From DATKAS01 sp963733765 (lineage in GTDB: Bacteria > Actinomycetota > Acidimicrobiia > Acidimicrobiales > DATKAS01): DNA of 64,000 bases. Position numbers and translations under genes: made by a program. This document shows, one piece after another, positions 46,008 through 54,483 of this stretch. The stretch is from contig CAVTEI010000003.1 of assembly GCA_963733765.1 (NCBI GenBank), forward strand, positions 3,038,001 to 3,102,000. Reading direction: 5' to 3'. Within the stretch, counting starts at the first letter, position 1, and each line of letters begins with the position of its first letter. Below the pieces are notes generated by a model. It was not told the DNA's origin and searched no databases. It worked only from the letters and a program-made list of their open reading frames with translations.

Positions 46008-46561
46008 CAGAGGTCGGCGTGCGCCTCGGCCAGGAACGCCTGCCAGGCGCCGTCGAACTCCGAGGGCGTCGTCGTTGCGGTAGGCGTCGGCAGTCGGTCG
46101 AAGGTGGCTTGGACCCGGAGCGCGCGGCCGACGTCACGCGTCGTCGCGTCGGGGTAGGCCGACCAGTAATGCGTCGTCTCGTAGGCGTTGTCGGCGGTCC
46201 ACCGGTGAAAAGGTTCGGGCGGGAACATGCCCGGGAACTGCTCGGTGGGCGTCCACGCCGCCCGCATCCTCCATGGGATGACGCGGGCGAACGTGTCCAT
46301 GTAGCGCACCACGTCGCCGTCGTAGTTGCTCTCGAACCAGAGCACCGGCGGGTCGAGGTGCTCTTTCCTTCCGTCCTGTCCCGGGATCTCGGAGAGCACC
46401 ATCCAGTGACAGAAGTGGATGAACTGCTGCGCTCGCATCGGCGCAGTGACCCACCCGACGTTGCGGGCCCCGAAGAACAACGTCTGGTACCAGAGCGACC
46501 CGAAGCGCCGGACCTTGACGATGATCGACACCGCCGTCGCCTGACCGTCATGATCGCTCAT
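46007..46561 (-). CDS. Hypothetical protein, paralogue-like neighbour of the peroxidase accessory gene
   Basis: 184 aa. Aromatic-rich: FGSLWYQTLFFGARNVGWVT, FIHFCHWMVLSEIPGQDGRK, LWFESNYDGDVVRYMDTFAR, FHRWTADNAYETTHYWSAYP. The FESNYDG segment parallels the SATFDT segment of the next gene, suggesting distant relatives. No known catalytic motif. Coupled to the cyclase/ATPase gene by an ATGA overlap. Confidence 0.58.
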   Translation of the reverse strand: MSDHDGQATAVSIIVKVRRFGSLWYQTLFFGARNVGWVTAPMRAQQFIHFCHWMVLSEIPGQDGRKEHLDPPVLWFESNYDGDVVRYMDTFARVIPWRMRAAWTPTEQFPGMFPPEPFHRWTADNAYETTHYWSAYPDATTRDVGRALRVQATFDRLPTPTATTTPSEFDGAWQAFLAEAHADL

Positions 46562-49500
46562 CGTCGAGCACTGGAGCCGGACGAGATCGACTCGGCCAAC
46601 CTTGCCGCGCTCCTCTGCACCGCCTTCATCCCGATCTCGCCCGCCTCGCGCTCGACGGTCCGGGCCGCCGCCGCGGCGCGTGTGGCGTCAGCGGGTGTCG
46701 CTCGGGCCGCAGTCAGGCGGGCTTGCACGAGGCGAGTGCGGATCGCGGAGACACGAGCACCGACGCGGGTTGCCTGCTCGAGCGCTTCCGCGATGTCGCG
46801 CTCCGCCCGCTCGAGGTCCCCGGCGACGAACGCCAAACCTGCGAGCGACTCGGTCACCAGGCCGTTGACCGACACGACGCTCGAGTTCGCCCGGCCTCGC
46901 CACGGAGCGAGGATCTCGTACAGCTTCTCGGCCGCCTCGGCGTCTTCGAGCTCGATGCAGAGCGACGCAAAGACCGACATCGTGATGAGCCAGAGCGGGT
47001 TGAGGGGATGCTCGGCGAAGTCAGTGTCGACCTCATGGCGAAGGATCTCGCGAGCCTCGTCGAATCGGCCGACCTCGCAGTAGCCGAGGCCGAGCAAGCC
47101 CCGGAAGCCGGTGACGCCGGGGTGCGCACGCAGCGTGGTCTCGATCATCGGCACCATCGTCCCGAGAGAACCCATGTCCCACAGAACCTGCGCAGTGGTC
47201 GCGGCATAGGTAGCCGCGGCATCTCCCTCGGTTCCGCCCGCCACCCGCCCTTCTTCGGCGAACGAAAGAGCACCGGGGAAGTCGCCGGCGAGGTGGGCCA
47301 GCACCGCGTGGATGATGGGGCGGTTGAAGCGGACATAGGGATCGAGCTCTGCGACGTCATCGAGCACGTCCACCGCCTCGGACACCTGATCGAAGGCCGC
47401 GGCCTCGATCTTCAGTCGCGCCTCGCGCAGCGCAGCGATGCCGAGCAGAACGGGATCACCCATTCGCTTCGCGATGTCGAACAGCTCCTCGGTGTCGATG
47501 AGCCGGCGGTCGAGCGTCGCCGGGAGACGTGTCGCCTCCGTCGTGTGCAGGAGAACTCGAAGCAGCGTGGCTTCGTCACCGATGCGCCGGGCGCACGAGA
47601 CTGCCGCGTCGGCGAGCTCGAGGCGGCGCTCCCACTCGCCGCCCTGCGAGAGCTCGAGCGCCAGGATCCCGAGCAAGCACGCGCGCTCGGTGCTGTCGTG
47701 CGGGCCCACGACTTCGAGCGCCCGCTCGAGGACCGCGACGCGCTCGACGTCTACGGTTCCGGCCCGGCTCGCGCCGCCCCGGTTGTTCGCGAGCGCAGCG
47801 CGGATGAGGGCATCGTCGTCGCCCAGACGCTCGGCGAGCGCCGCCGCATCGAGCAGGGTCTGACGGAACGCGTCGGCATCCGCCCACCGCTGCGCGCTGC
47901 CGAGCGCGATCAGGAGGTCGAGACGTCGCTCCTCCTCGTCGGTCGCGTCGAGCGCCGTGCGGAACCAGTGGATGGCGTCCTCCGGCGAGAGCGCAGCGTT
48001 CGCCTCTTCGCCAGCGCGCCGCGCCCAGAAGCCGACCTCGCCCCGGTTGTCGCGCCCCGTCGCCGCCCAGTGCATCGCCACCTCGGCCGCCAACACACTC
48101 GCATGCTTCTCGAGGGCAACGGCCAGCTGCCGGTGATGCAGCCCCCGGCGAGTTGGAGAGAGCCCCTCGTACAAGGTGTGTTGGACGAGGGCGTGCGTGA
48201 ACTCGAACCGCCCCATCGTCAGCTCCCTCACCAGCGAGGCGCGAACGGCGAACTCGATGTCGTCGACCACGGAGAGCTCGTCGATCCCGAGCACATCGGC
48301 AAGCAGGGATGACTCGAACTGGCGACCGGCGACGGCGGCGACGGCGAGCACTCCCTGTGTCTCGTCGCGCAACCGCCCCACGCGCTCCTGAAGCACGGCA
48401 CGAACCGTCCCGGGCATCGCGACGGTGGCGAGATCGACCTGCGCTCGCCAGGTGCCTGCCGCGTCGGGCGCGAGCACACCGGTCTCGACGAAGTGGCGCA
48501 CGAGCTCAGCCACGAAGAACGGATTGCCGTCGGTCTCCGCGCGCAGATGGGCCGCAACTCGCTTTCCTTCGTCATCGAGACCGTGGCCGGCTGCCGCCTC
48601 GAGGAAGGTGAACAGCTCGCCTTCGGTGAGTCCTGCGACGTCGACATCCGACACGCTGGGCAGGGCACGCAGCTGAGCCAGCAGCGCCCCGAAGTCAGCG
48701 ATCTCAGCCGCGGTGGAGCGGTAGGTCGCGAGCAGCATCAGCCGGGAATCGCGCAGCCTCGCGAGCCGGCCGAGCACCAGTGCGGTGTTGCGGTCGGCCC
48801 ACTGGATGTCGTCGAGGACTAGGAGCACCGGGCGATCGCCGGCGGCGCGTTGCAGAAGATCGGCGACACCCTCCACCAACAGCCGTCGACTGGTCTCGGG
48901 ATCATCTGCCTCGACGGGCGGAAGCGCCCCTACGCGTGCGGAAAGGCTGGGCGTGAGGCGGCCGACTTCCCCGCCATGAGCGGCGATGTGCTCGGCGAGG
49001 ACGGCGGTCGGCGCCTGCTCGAAGTACTGGCCCACCGCGTCGCGGAACGGCTCATACGGCGTGGTCACGTGCTCGTCGCACGAGCCGAACAACACCGTCC
49101 AGCCATCCTCGTGGGCCGCGCGAGCGGCCACCGCGGCGATGGTCGACTTCCCGGCCCCGGGCTCTCCCCCGAGCAAGACCGTTTGCACGATGCCCTCGAG
49201 TGCCCGTCCGCGCGCCGCCTCGATGTGTCGGAGGGGCTCCTCCCGGCCGACGAAGGCCGTGGGCAGCGCCGAGTCGATCGGAGCTGGCAGGACTGGCGTC
49301 GGCTCCGCGTGTGCGAGAGAGCTTGGGACCTGCCGGCGAGCATCGACCAGCTCGTGGATCGCCTCCAACCTGTCGATGCCCCTCAGGAGCTCACTCCGGA
49401 GGAATCGCAGCTCCGTGCCATCGGGAAGGTGCGAACCGACAAGCGAGGCGGACACGCTGCTCAACAGCACCTGTCCGCCTCCCGCAAGCGCACGCACGCG

Positions 49501-49839
49501 CGCGGCGCGGTTGACCGTCTGGCCGTAGTAGTCGCGCCCCCGTTGGACCGCCTCGCCGCTGTGGATGGCCATCCGTACGACGATCGGCGTCGCGTCCGGC
49601 CACACCTCCGAAGTGAGCTCGCGCTGCGCCTCGGTCGCCGCGGCGGCCGCGGCCGACGCGCTCTCGAACACGCTGAAGGTGCTGTCGCCCTCTCCCTTGT
49701 GCTTCAGGACGATGCCGCCGCGCGCCTCGACCGCGGACGTGATGAGGGCGTCATGCCGCGCGAGCGCCGCATCCATCGCCACTGGCGCTCGCTCCCACAG
49801 AGTCGTCGAGCCCACAACGTCGGTGAGCAGGAAGCTCAC
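46558..49839 (-). CDS. Class III adenylate/guanylate cyclase-AAA ATPase-TPR regulator
   Basis: 1093 aa. Domains: cyclase homology domain at about 1-165 (FLLTDVVGSTTLWE; KGEGDSTFSVFES; DYYGQTVNRAARVRALAGGG); AAA ATPase at about 190-450 (P-loop GGEPGAGKSTIAAVAARA; Walker B RPVLLVLDDIQWADRNTAL); then ~600 residues of TPR-like helices ending AESISSGSSARR. There is no C-terminal LuxR HTH. Cyclase residues look partly conserved, so it may make a cyclic nucleotide or only bind one. It probably senses a signal for the peroxidase operon that it heads. Start GTG at 49839, 129 bp from the divergent DUF2236 gene. Confidence 0.88.
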   Translation of the reverse strand: MSFLLTDVVGSTTLWERAPVAMDAALARHDALITSAVEARGGIVLKHKGEGDSTFSVFESASAAAAAATEAQRELTSEVWPDATPIVVRMAIHSGEAVQRGRDYYGQTVNRAARVRALAGGGQVLLSSVSASLVGSHLPDGTELRFLRSELLRGIDRLEAIHELVDARRQVPSSLAHAEPTPVLPAPIDSALPTAFVGREEPLRHIEAARGRALEGIVQTVLLGGEPGAGKSTIAAVAARAAHEDGWTVLFGSCDEHVTTPYEPFRDAVGQYFEQAPTAVLAEHIAAHGGEVGRLTPSLSARVGALPPVEADDPETSRRLLVEGVADLLQRAAGDRPVLLVLDDIQWADRNTALVLGRLARLRDSRLMLLATYRSTAAEIADFGALLAQLRALPSVSDVDVAGLTEGELFTFLEAAAGHGLDDEGKRVAAHLRAETDGNPFFVAELVRHFVETGVLAPDAAGTWRAQVDLATVAMPGTVRAVLQERVGRLRDETQGVLAVAAVAGRQFESSLLADVLGIDELSVVDDIEFAVRASLVRELTMGRFEFTHALVQHTLYEGLSPTRRGLHHRQLAVALEKHASVLAAEVAMHWAATGRDNRGEVGFWARRAGEEANAALSPEDAIHWFRTALDATDEEERRLDLLIALGSAQRWADADAFRQTLLDAAALAERLGDDDALIRAALANNRGGASRAGTVDVERVAVLERALEVVGPHDSTERACLLGILALELSQGGEWERRLELADAAVSCARRIGDEATLLRVLLHTTEATRLPATLDRRLIDTEELFDIAKRMGDPVLLGIAALREARLKIEAAAFDQVSEAVDVLDDVAELDPYVRFNRPIIHAVLAHLAGDFPGALSFAEEGRVAGGTEGDAAATYAATTAQVLWDMGSLGTMVPMIETTLRAHPGVTGFRGLLGLGYCEVGRFDEAREILRHEVDTDFAEHPLNPLWLITMSVFASLCIELEDAEAAEKLYEILAPWRGRANSSVVSVNGLVTESLAGLAFVAGDLERAERDIAEALEQATRVGARVSAIRTRLVQARLTAARATPADATRAAAAARTVEREAGEIGMKAVQRSAARLAESISSGSSARR

Positions 49840-49968
49840 GACCCCGGATGGGAGCGGCCGATCGTCTGCGTGCCCGTCAGCGGCGATCGCCGACCCCCCT
49901 TTCGCGTGTCGGTATCCGGCCGCAACGTAGCGGACGTACGATCACGCCCTTCAGCGATCGGAGACCTA

Positions 49969-52071
49969 GTGGCGCTTCTTGACTCGGCCGCCCTCGACGT
50001 GCTGCGCGAGCAGATGGACCCCGAAGCGGACCGGATCGCGGAGCACTATCTGACCCGGCCCCCCTCCGACATGTTCAAGGGAGTGATGGCGGCACGCTAC
50101 GCGGGCACGGACATGTCCGACCCTCATGTCGCTGAATGGATCGCAGATCGCCCGCCGCTGCCCAGCTGGGCAGATCCGGATCGGATGGATCGCGGCGCCG
50201 CGTTCTTCGCCGAATGGGGCGTCGAGCTCGGCCTCGGGCTCTTCCTTTCCTCGCTCCCCCTGGCGTACGCGGCGCACGACGGCGTGCAGGTGCTGGCCCT
50301 CACCTCCCAGCTGGAGACGAACACCAAACGCCGAGTGTTGGAGTCGGCCCAGTTCGTCCTCGACGTGACCACACCGGGTGGTCTGTTCCCCGGCAACGCG
50401 CCCTACGACACGGTTCGGCTGGTTCGGCTCATGCACGCCGGCGTGCGCAACCTCGTGCTCACCGATACCCGAATCGAGCGCACGTCCGACGAATCGGTGT
50501 GGCCGCGCTGGGACGAAACGTGGGGCTCGCCCATCAACCAAGAGCACTTGCTCGGGGCGATGATCTCCTACAGCTCGTCACTGTTGCACGTGCTCGACAA
50601 CTTGCACGTCGACTACGACAGCGACGGAGCGAGCGACTACTGCCACCTCTGGAACGTCGTCGGATGGCTCCTCGGCGTCGACCCTGCAGTGCTGCCGCTC
50701 GAGCGGGCCGAGATGGACGACCTGGAGCTCCTGATCCGCAAGCGCAACGAACGATCGAGCCAGGCCGGCACCGACATGACGAAGGCGCTCATCGAGCTCG
50801 TCCAGTCGTTCATCCGCCTCCCACCACTGCGGGGCCTCGCGGTCTCCACGACGCGCCTGTTCATCGGCGAAGACACCGCCAAGGTCCTCGACGTGCCTCC
50901 CGCGGACTGGACCCGACAGCTCGTCGGTGGCATGCGGACGATGAGCGGACACACCTCGTGGCTCGTCGCTCACGATCGTGTCGTACGGGCGTTCGCGTCT
51001 CGCTTCTCGCGACGGGTCCTGACCGGCTTCGTCACCCACGAGCGCCACGGCGACCGGCCGAGCTTCACGATTCCGGAGCATCTCGCGCTCGCGTTCACTC
51101 CCGGGCCCACGGCGGTGGTCGAACGAGCGACCTCGGCGTTCCGTCGCGACCCCGAGCGCTACCGAGCTGCAGAGCAGCGGCTGTGGCGGTCGCTCGGCGT
51201 CACACCGACTGAGCGCACGGTCTCGTTGGCGCGCACCGGCGTCACGGTGCGGCTCCAGGAAGTCGGCGAGGGTGAGCCGGTCCTGTTCGTCCACGGCGCA
51301 TCGAACGCCGGCACGAGCTGGGCCTCGCTGGCCGCCCTGCTCGGCGGATTCCGGTGTCTCCTGCTCGACCGACCTGGCTGCGGGCTGAGCGATCCGCTCC
51401 CCCAGTCGCTCGACGACGCCAGCCCGGTTGGCCGCGTTCGCCGACGACCTCGTTGTCGACGTGCTCGATGCGCTCGGGGTGGAACGAGCCGCGCTGGTCG
51501 GCACCTCGTTCGGCGGGTACTTCACGTTGCGGGCCGCTGCTGCGCACCCAGAACGGGTTTCACGCGCGTGTTGCAGCTCGGGTGGACCGTGGGTGCGCCG
51601 TCGCACAAGGTGCCCGCGGTGATGCGGGCGGCCGCCCTGCCCGGAATCGGACGCGCGCTGGCGAAGGTGCCGCCCAACGAGCGGGCGGTGCGCTCGGTGC
51701 TCGGCCAGATCGGTCTCGACAACGCGGTGGCGGCCGGCACGATGACACCCGAGATGGTCGGGGTGTTCCACTCGCTCCTCCGCGACACCCGGACCCTGCG
51801 CAACGAGCTCGACGCATCACCCCGTGTCGTTCTCCCGATCAAAGGGATGAACACCGAGCTCCTGCTGCCGGCGGACCTACTCGCGAAGATCGCCGCTCCG
51901 ACCTACTTCCTCTGGGGTACCCGCGATCCGTTCGGCGACGAGGGCACGGCGCGCCAGCTCGCCGGAATGATCCCCGGCGCCCAGGTGGAGATGATGCCGG
52001 GCGGCCACGCGGTGTGGATCGACGACCCCGCCTACGTCGCGAAGGTGACGGAAGCCTTCCTCTCCGGCTGA
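49969..52071 (+). CDS. DUF2236 (MpaB-like oxygenase)-alpha/beta-hydrolase fusion (compensating frameshifts)
   Basis: About 700 aa. Residues ~30-380 match DUF2236 (MpaB/latex-clearing-like haem oxygenases): WGVELGLGLFLSSLPLAYAA, DTVRLVRLMHAGVRN with His156, YDSDGASDYCHLWNVVGWLL. With no start or stop between, an alpha/beta hydrolase follows from ~425: GEPVLFVHGASNAGTSWASL, nucleophile elbow VGTSFGGYFTLRAAA, final MMPGGHAVWIDDP with His. An extra base near 51425 and a missing one near 51571 put the nucleophile segment in another frame; both are probably errors. GGAG lies five bases before GTG at 49969. Substrate unknown. Confidence 0.78.
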   Translation: MALLDSAALDVLREQMDPEADRIAEHYLTRPPSDMFKGVMAARYAGTDMSDPHVAEWIADRPPLPSWADPDRMDRGAAFFAEWGVELGLGLFLSSLPLAYAAHDGVQVLALTSQLETNTKRRVLESAQFVLDVTTPGGLFPGNAPYDTVRLVRLMHAGVRNLVLTDTRIERTSDESVWPRWDETWGSPINQEHLLGAMISYSSSLLHVLDNLHVDYDSDGASDYCHLWNVVGWLLGVDPAVLPLERAEMDDLELLIRKRNERSSQAGTDMTKALIELVQSFIRLPPLRGLAVSTTRLFIGEDTAKVLDVPPADWTRQLVGGMRTMSGHTSWLVAHDRVVRAFASRFSRRVLTGFVTHERHGDRPSFTIPEHLALAFTPGPTAVVERATSAFRRDPERYRAAEQRLWRSLGVTPTERTVSLARTGVTVRLQEVGEGEPVLFVHGASNAGTSWASLAALLGGFRCLLLDRPGCGLSDPLPQSLDDASPVGRVRRRPRCRRARCARGGTSRAGRHLVRRVLHVAGRCCAPRTGFTRVLQLGWTVGAPSHKVPAVMRAAALPGIGRALAKVPPNERAVRSVLGQIGLDNAVAAGTMTPEMVGVFHSLLRDTRTLRNELDASPRVVLPIKGMNTELLLPADLLAKIAAPTYFLWGTRDPFGDEGTARQLAGMIPGAQVEMMPGGHAVWIDDPAYVAKVTEAFLSG

Positions 52072-52118
52072 CCTGCTGCCGCTGTTTCGGACGGCCGGTT
52101 TCGGGGTAATTGCTGCTC

Positions 52119-52559
52119 ATGGCGACAGATGCGTTGGAGATCTACCTCCAGGATCACCTCGCGGGATCCGTGGCAGGCCGCGAGCTCGCGGCAAGAACGG
52201 TGCCCGACCTCGCCCTCGAAATCGAAGAGGATCAGATCATCCTCGAGTCCCTGATGAACGAGCTCGGCATCAAGCCGACTCGGGCCAAGGGGTTCGCGCT
52301 GTGGGTCGCGGAGAAGCTGAGTCGGCCGAAGCAGCCCGAGGGATTGTTCGCGCTCGAGATGCTCGCCTTGGGCATCCAGGGCAAGATCGCCCTTTGGCGG
52401 GCGCTCAAGCAGGTTGCCGACACGGAGCCGTATGTCGCGGCCCTCAACCTCGACCATCTGATCGAGCGAGCACAGCGACAGTTCGACGAAGTCGAGCGCG
52501 AGCGCCTGCGCAAGGCCGACCAGCTGTTCGGCGGCGTGCACGTGCTCCAGTACGGGTGA
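52119..52559 (+). CDS. Ferritin-like hypothetical protein
   Basis: 146 aa, helical. DALEIYLQDHLAGSVAGREL, ALEIEEDQIILESLMNELGI, ALWVAEKLSRPKQPEGLFAL, MLALGIQGKIALWRALKQVA. This pattern is seen in a widespread uncharacterised actinobacterial family with ferritin-like helices; metal binding is not proven. Start at the ATG after GCTGCTC, 47 bp past the fusion gene. Confidence 0.7.
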   Translation: MATDALEIYLQDHLAGSVAGRELAARTVPDLALEIEEDQIILESLMNELGIKPTRAKGFALWVAEKLSRPKQPEGLFALEMLALGIQGKIALWRALKQVADTEPYVAALNLDHLIERAQRQFDEVERERLRKADQLFGGVHVLQYG

Positions 52560-52567
52560 GGTTCTCC

Positions 52568-53045
52568 CTACAAACGGAGCGACATCAGAAGCTCGATCGC
52601 CTGATCACGATCTCGTTCAACGCGGTCGCCGGTGAGCGCGAATCCACACCGCTCGTAGAGGGCGATCGCGGCAGCATTTCCTTCGATCACAAGCAGATCG
52701 ACCCGTTGCTTGCCTGACGCCGTCGCCCAGTCGACGACGGCCGCCACCAGCGCGCGCCCTATGCCTTGATTGCGGCTCGCTGGTGCGACCCACATCGACA
52801 CGAGCACAGCGCGGTCGGGCTGTTCGTCGTCGACGATCCCTCCCGCCAACCCGACCGGTCTCGCCGGCGTCCTCCGCGACGAACATCGCGGAACGGCTCG
52901 TGACCCACCGGACCCAGTCCTCGTCCGGTCGACCTTCCTCGCGCTCGAGCGTGCTGCCGAAGGCGTCCGGGTCAGTGCGGAGCGCGTCGAGGCGGACCTT
53001 GCGCAGGGCGTCGACGTCGCTGGCAGTGAGGCGCCGGACCGTCAC
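52568..53045 (-). CDS. GNAT-family N-acetyltransferase (one frameshift)
   Basis: About 158 aa. N terminus VRRLTASDVDALRKVRLDAL; the acetyl-CoA motif is VSMWVAPASRNQGIGRALVA, and the end has LYERCGFALTGDRVERDRDQ. An extra base near 52856-52860 separates the two. The substrate is unknown. It starts directly after the stop of the alpha/beta hydrolase. Confidence 0.82.
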
Positions 53046-53928
53046 CTACCTGCTGGTGTGGCGGAGGATCGCGCCGATCACGTTGTCGAACTCCTCGCGG
53101 GGCAGGTCGTGGCCGACGCCCTCCATCGTCAGGAGCTCGGCGCCGGGGATCTCCTTCGCCAGAGCCACACCGTGGTCGTAGGGAAGGATCGGATCGGCGG
53201 TGCCGTGGATCACGAGCGTCGGGATGTCGAGGCGTCGGGAGCCGGCTGCGCCATGACGGCGTCTGCCTGGATCGCAAGCCCGTGGTTCTGCGTCGATGCG
53301 AGGTTCGGGATCGCGGTCGAAGTCGCGACTCGCGATGTCAGCCATGGCGGCGTCGTCGTACGGATACGCGGGGCCGTGGAGGATGCGGAACATCTTCACC
53401 CGGTTGTCGACGACCGCTTGCTTGTCGGAGTAGTCGATCGGCTCCGGCGACATGGCCACGGCCATGACCTCCGGCGTCGGGGGTGACAGCGCGGCCGAGT
53501 CGTCACCGCCCGTCATCACCGCCATGACCGCGCTCGGGATCGGGCGTCGACATGATCGGCGTGATCGTGCGCGCACGGTTGCGATGCCGCAACGCGAACT
53601 GCTGCGTGATCATGCCGCCCATCGACGCGCCGACGATGTGCGCGGTCTCGATGCCATATGCGTCGAGCACCGCGGCGGCGTCGTCGGCCATGTCTTCGAC
53701 CGTGTAGCCGGGCTCGCCGACCGGGTAGTGGATCGACCGGCCGGTGTCCCGGTTGTCGTAGCGAATGACATACCGGCCGCCCGCGGCGAGCTGTTCGCAG
53801 AACTCCTCCGGCCACATGAGCATCGAGGCGCTCGCGCCCATGATCAGGAGGATCGGCGTGGCGCTCGGATCGCCGAATGCCTCCGTGCAGATGTCGACGC
53901 CGTTGGACTTGATCATGCGTTCCGTCAT
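53046..53928 (-). CDS. Alpha/beta-fold hydrolase (frameshifted)
   Basis: About 293 aa. Nucleophile elbow AHIVGASMGGMITQQFALRH (GxSxG), oxyanion region ILLIMGASASMLMWPEEFCE, acid/His region IPTLVIHGTADPILPYDHG and LTMEGVGHDLPREEFDNVI. The frame breaks near 53510, and a further pair of shifts lies between about 53230 and 53300. Resembles esterases or epoxide-hydrolase-like enzymes of wide distribution; substrate unknown. Confidence 0.8.
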
Positions 53929-54026
53929 GGGCGGAGCGTACGCCGATACGTTTCGGGCGTGCCCGCCACTTGGGTTTCGTCACCAGCGGTCTCATATGGG
54001 CCTCAGGTGACGAAACGATCATGGGG

Positions 54027-54449
54027 TCAGGCGGGGTCGAGGACCACCACGGGGATCTGGCGCTCGGTCTTCGTCTCGTAGTCGGCGAATGTCGGAATCG
54101 CGCGCTTCTGGTCGTCCCAGATGCGATCGCGCTCCTCGCCCGACGTCACTCGAGCCACGACGTCGATCGTGTCGGTCCCGACCTCGATCTTCGTCTTCGG
54201 ATTCGCCTGGAGGTTGTGGAACCAGTCGGGGTTCGTCGGGGCGCCGCCCTTCGATCCGAACACCGCGTACCCGTCACCGACCCTGCGGAATACGACCGGG
54301 CTGACGCGTTCGACGCCGCTCTTGGCGCCCTTGTGGTGAAGCAGGAGCAAGGACGCCCCCTCGAACATGCCGCCGACCTTGCCGGCGTTCTCACGGAACT
54401 CCCCGATGATCTGGGCGTTGAAGTCGTTCACTGCGCTCGCATCAGTCAT
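54027..54449 (-). CDS. Nitroreductase / deazaflavin (F420)-dependent oxidoreductase family (Ddn-like)
   Basis: 140 aa split-beta-barrel protein of the Ddn/DUF385 family. Features: FRENAGKVGGMFEGASLLLL, HHKGAKSGVERVSPVVFRRV, and FGSKGGAPTNPDWFHNLQAN, the cofactor-binding PxWxxNL region in a variant form. Family members use F420H2 to reduce quinones or nitro compounds; this implies F420 in the cell. ATG at 54449 chosen; divergent from the formate dehydrogenase gene by 34 bp. Confidence 0.87.
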   Translation of the reverse strand: MTDASAVNDFNAQIIGEFRENAGKVGGMFEGASLLLLHHKGAKSGVERVSPVVFRRVGDGYAVFGSKGGAPTNPDWFHNLQANPKTKIEVGTDTIDVVARVTSGEERDRIWDDQKRAIPTFADYETKTERQIPVVVLDPA

Positions 54450-54483
54450 GGGGACCTGTCTACCGAGGGGTACGGTGAATTCC

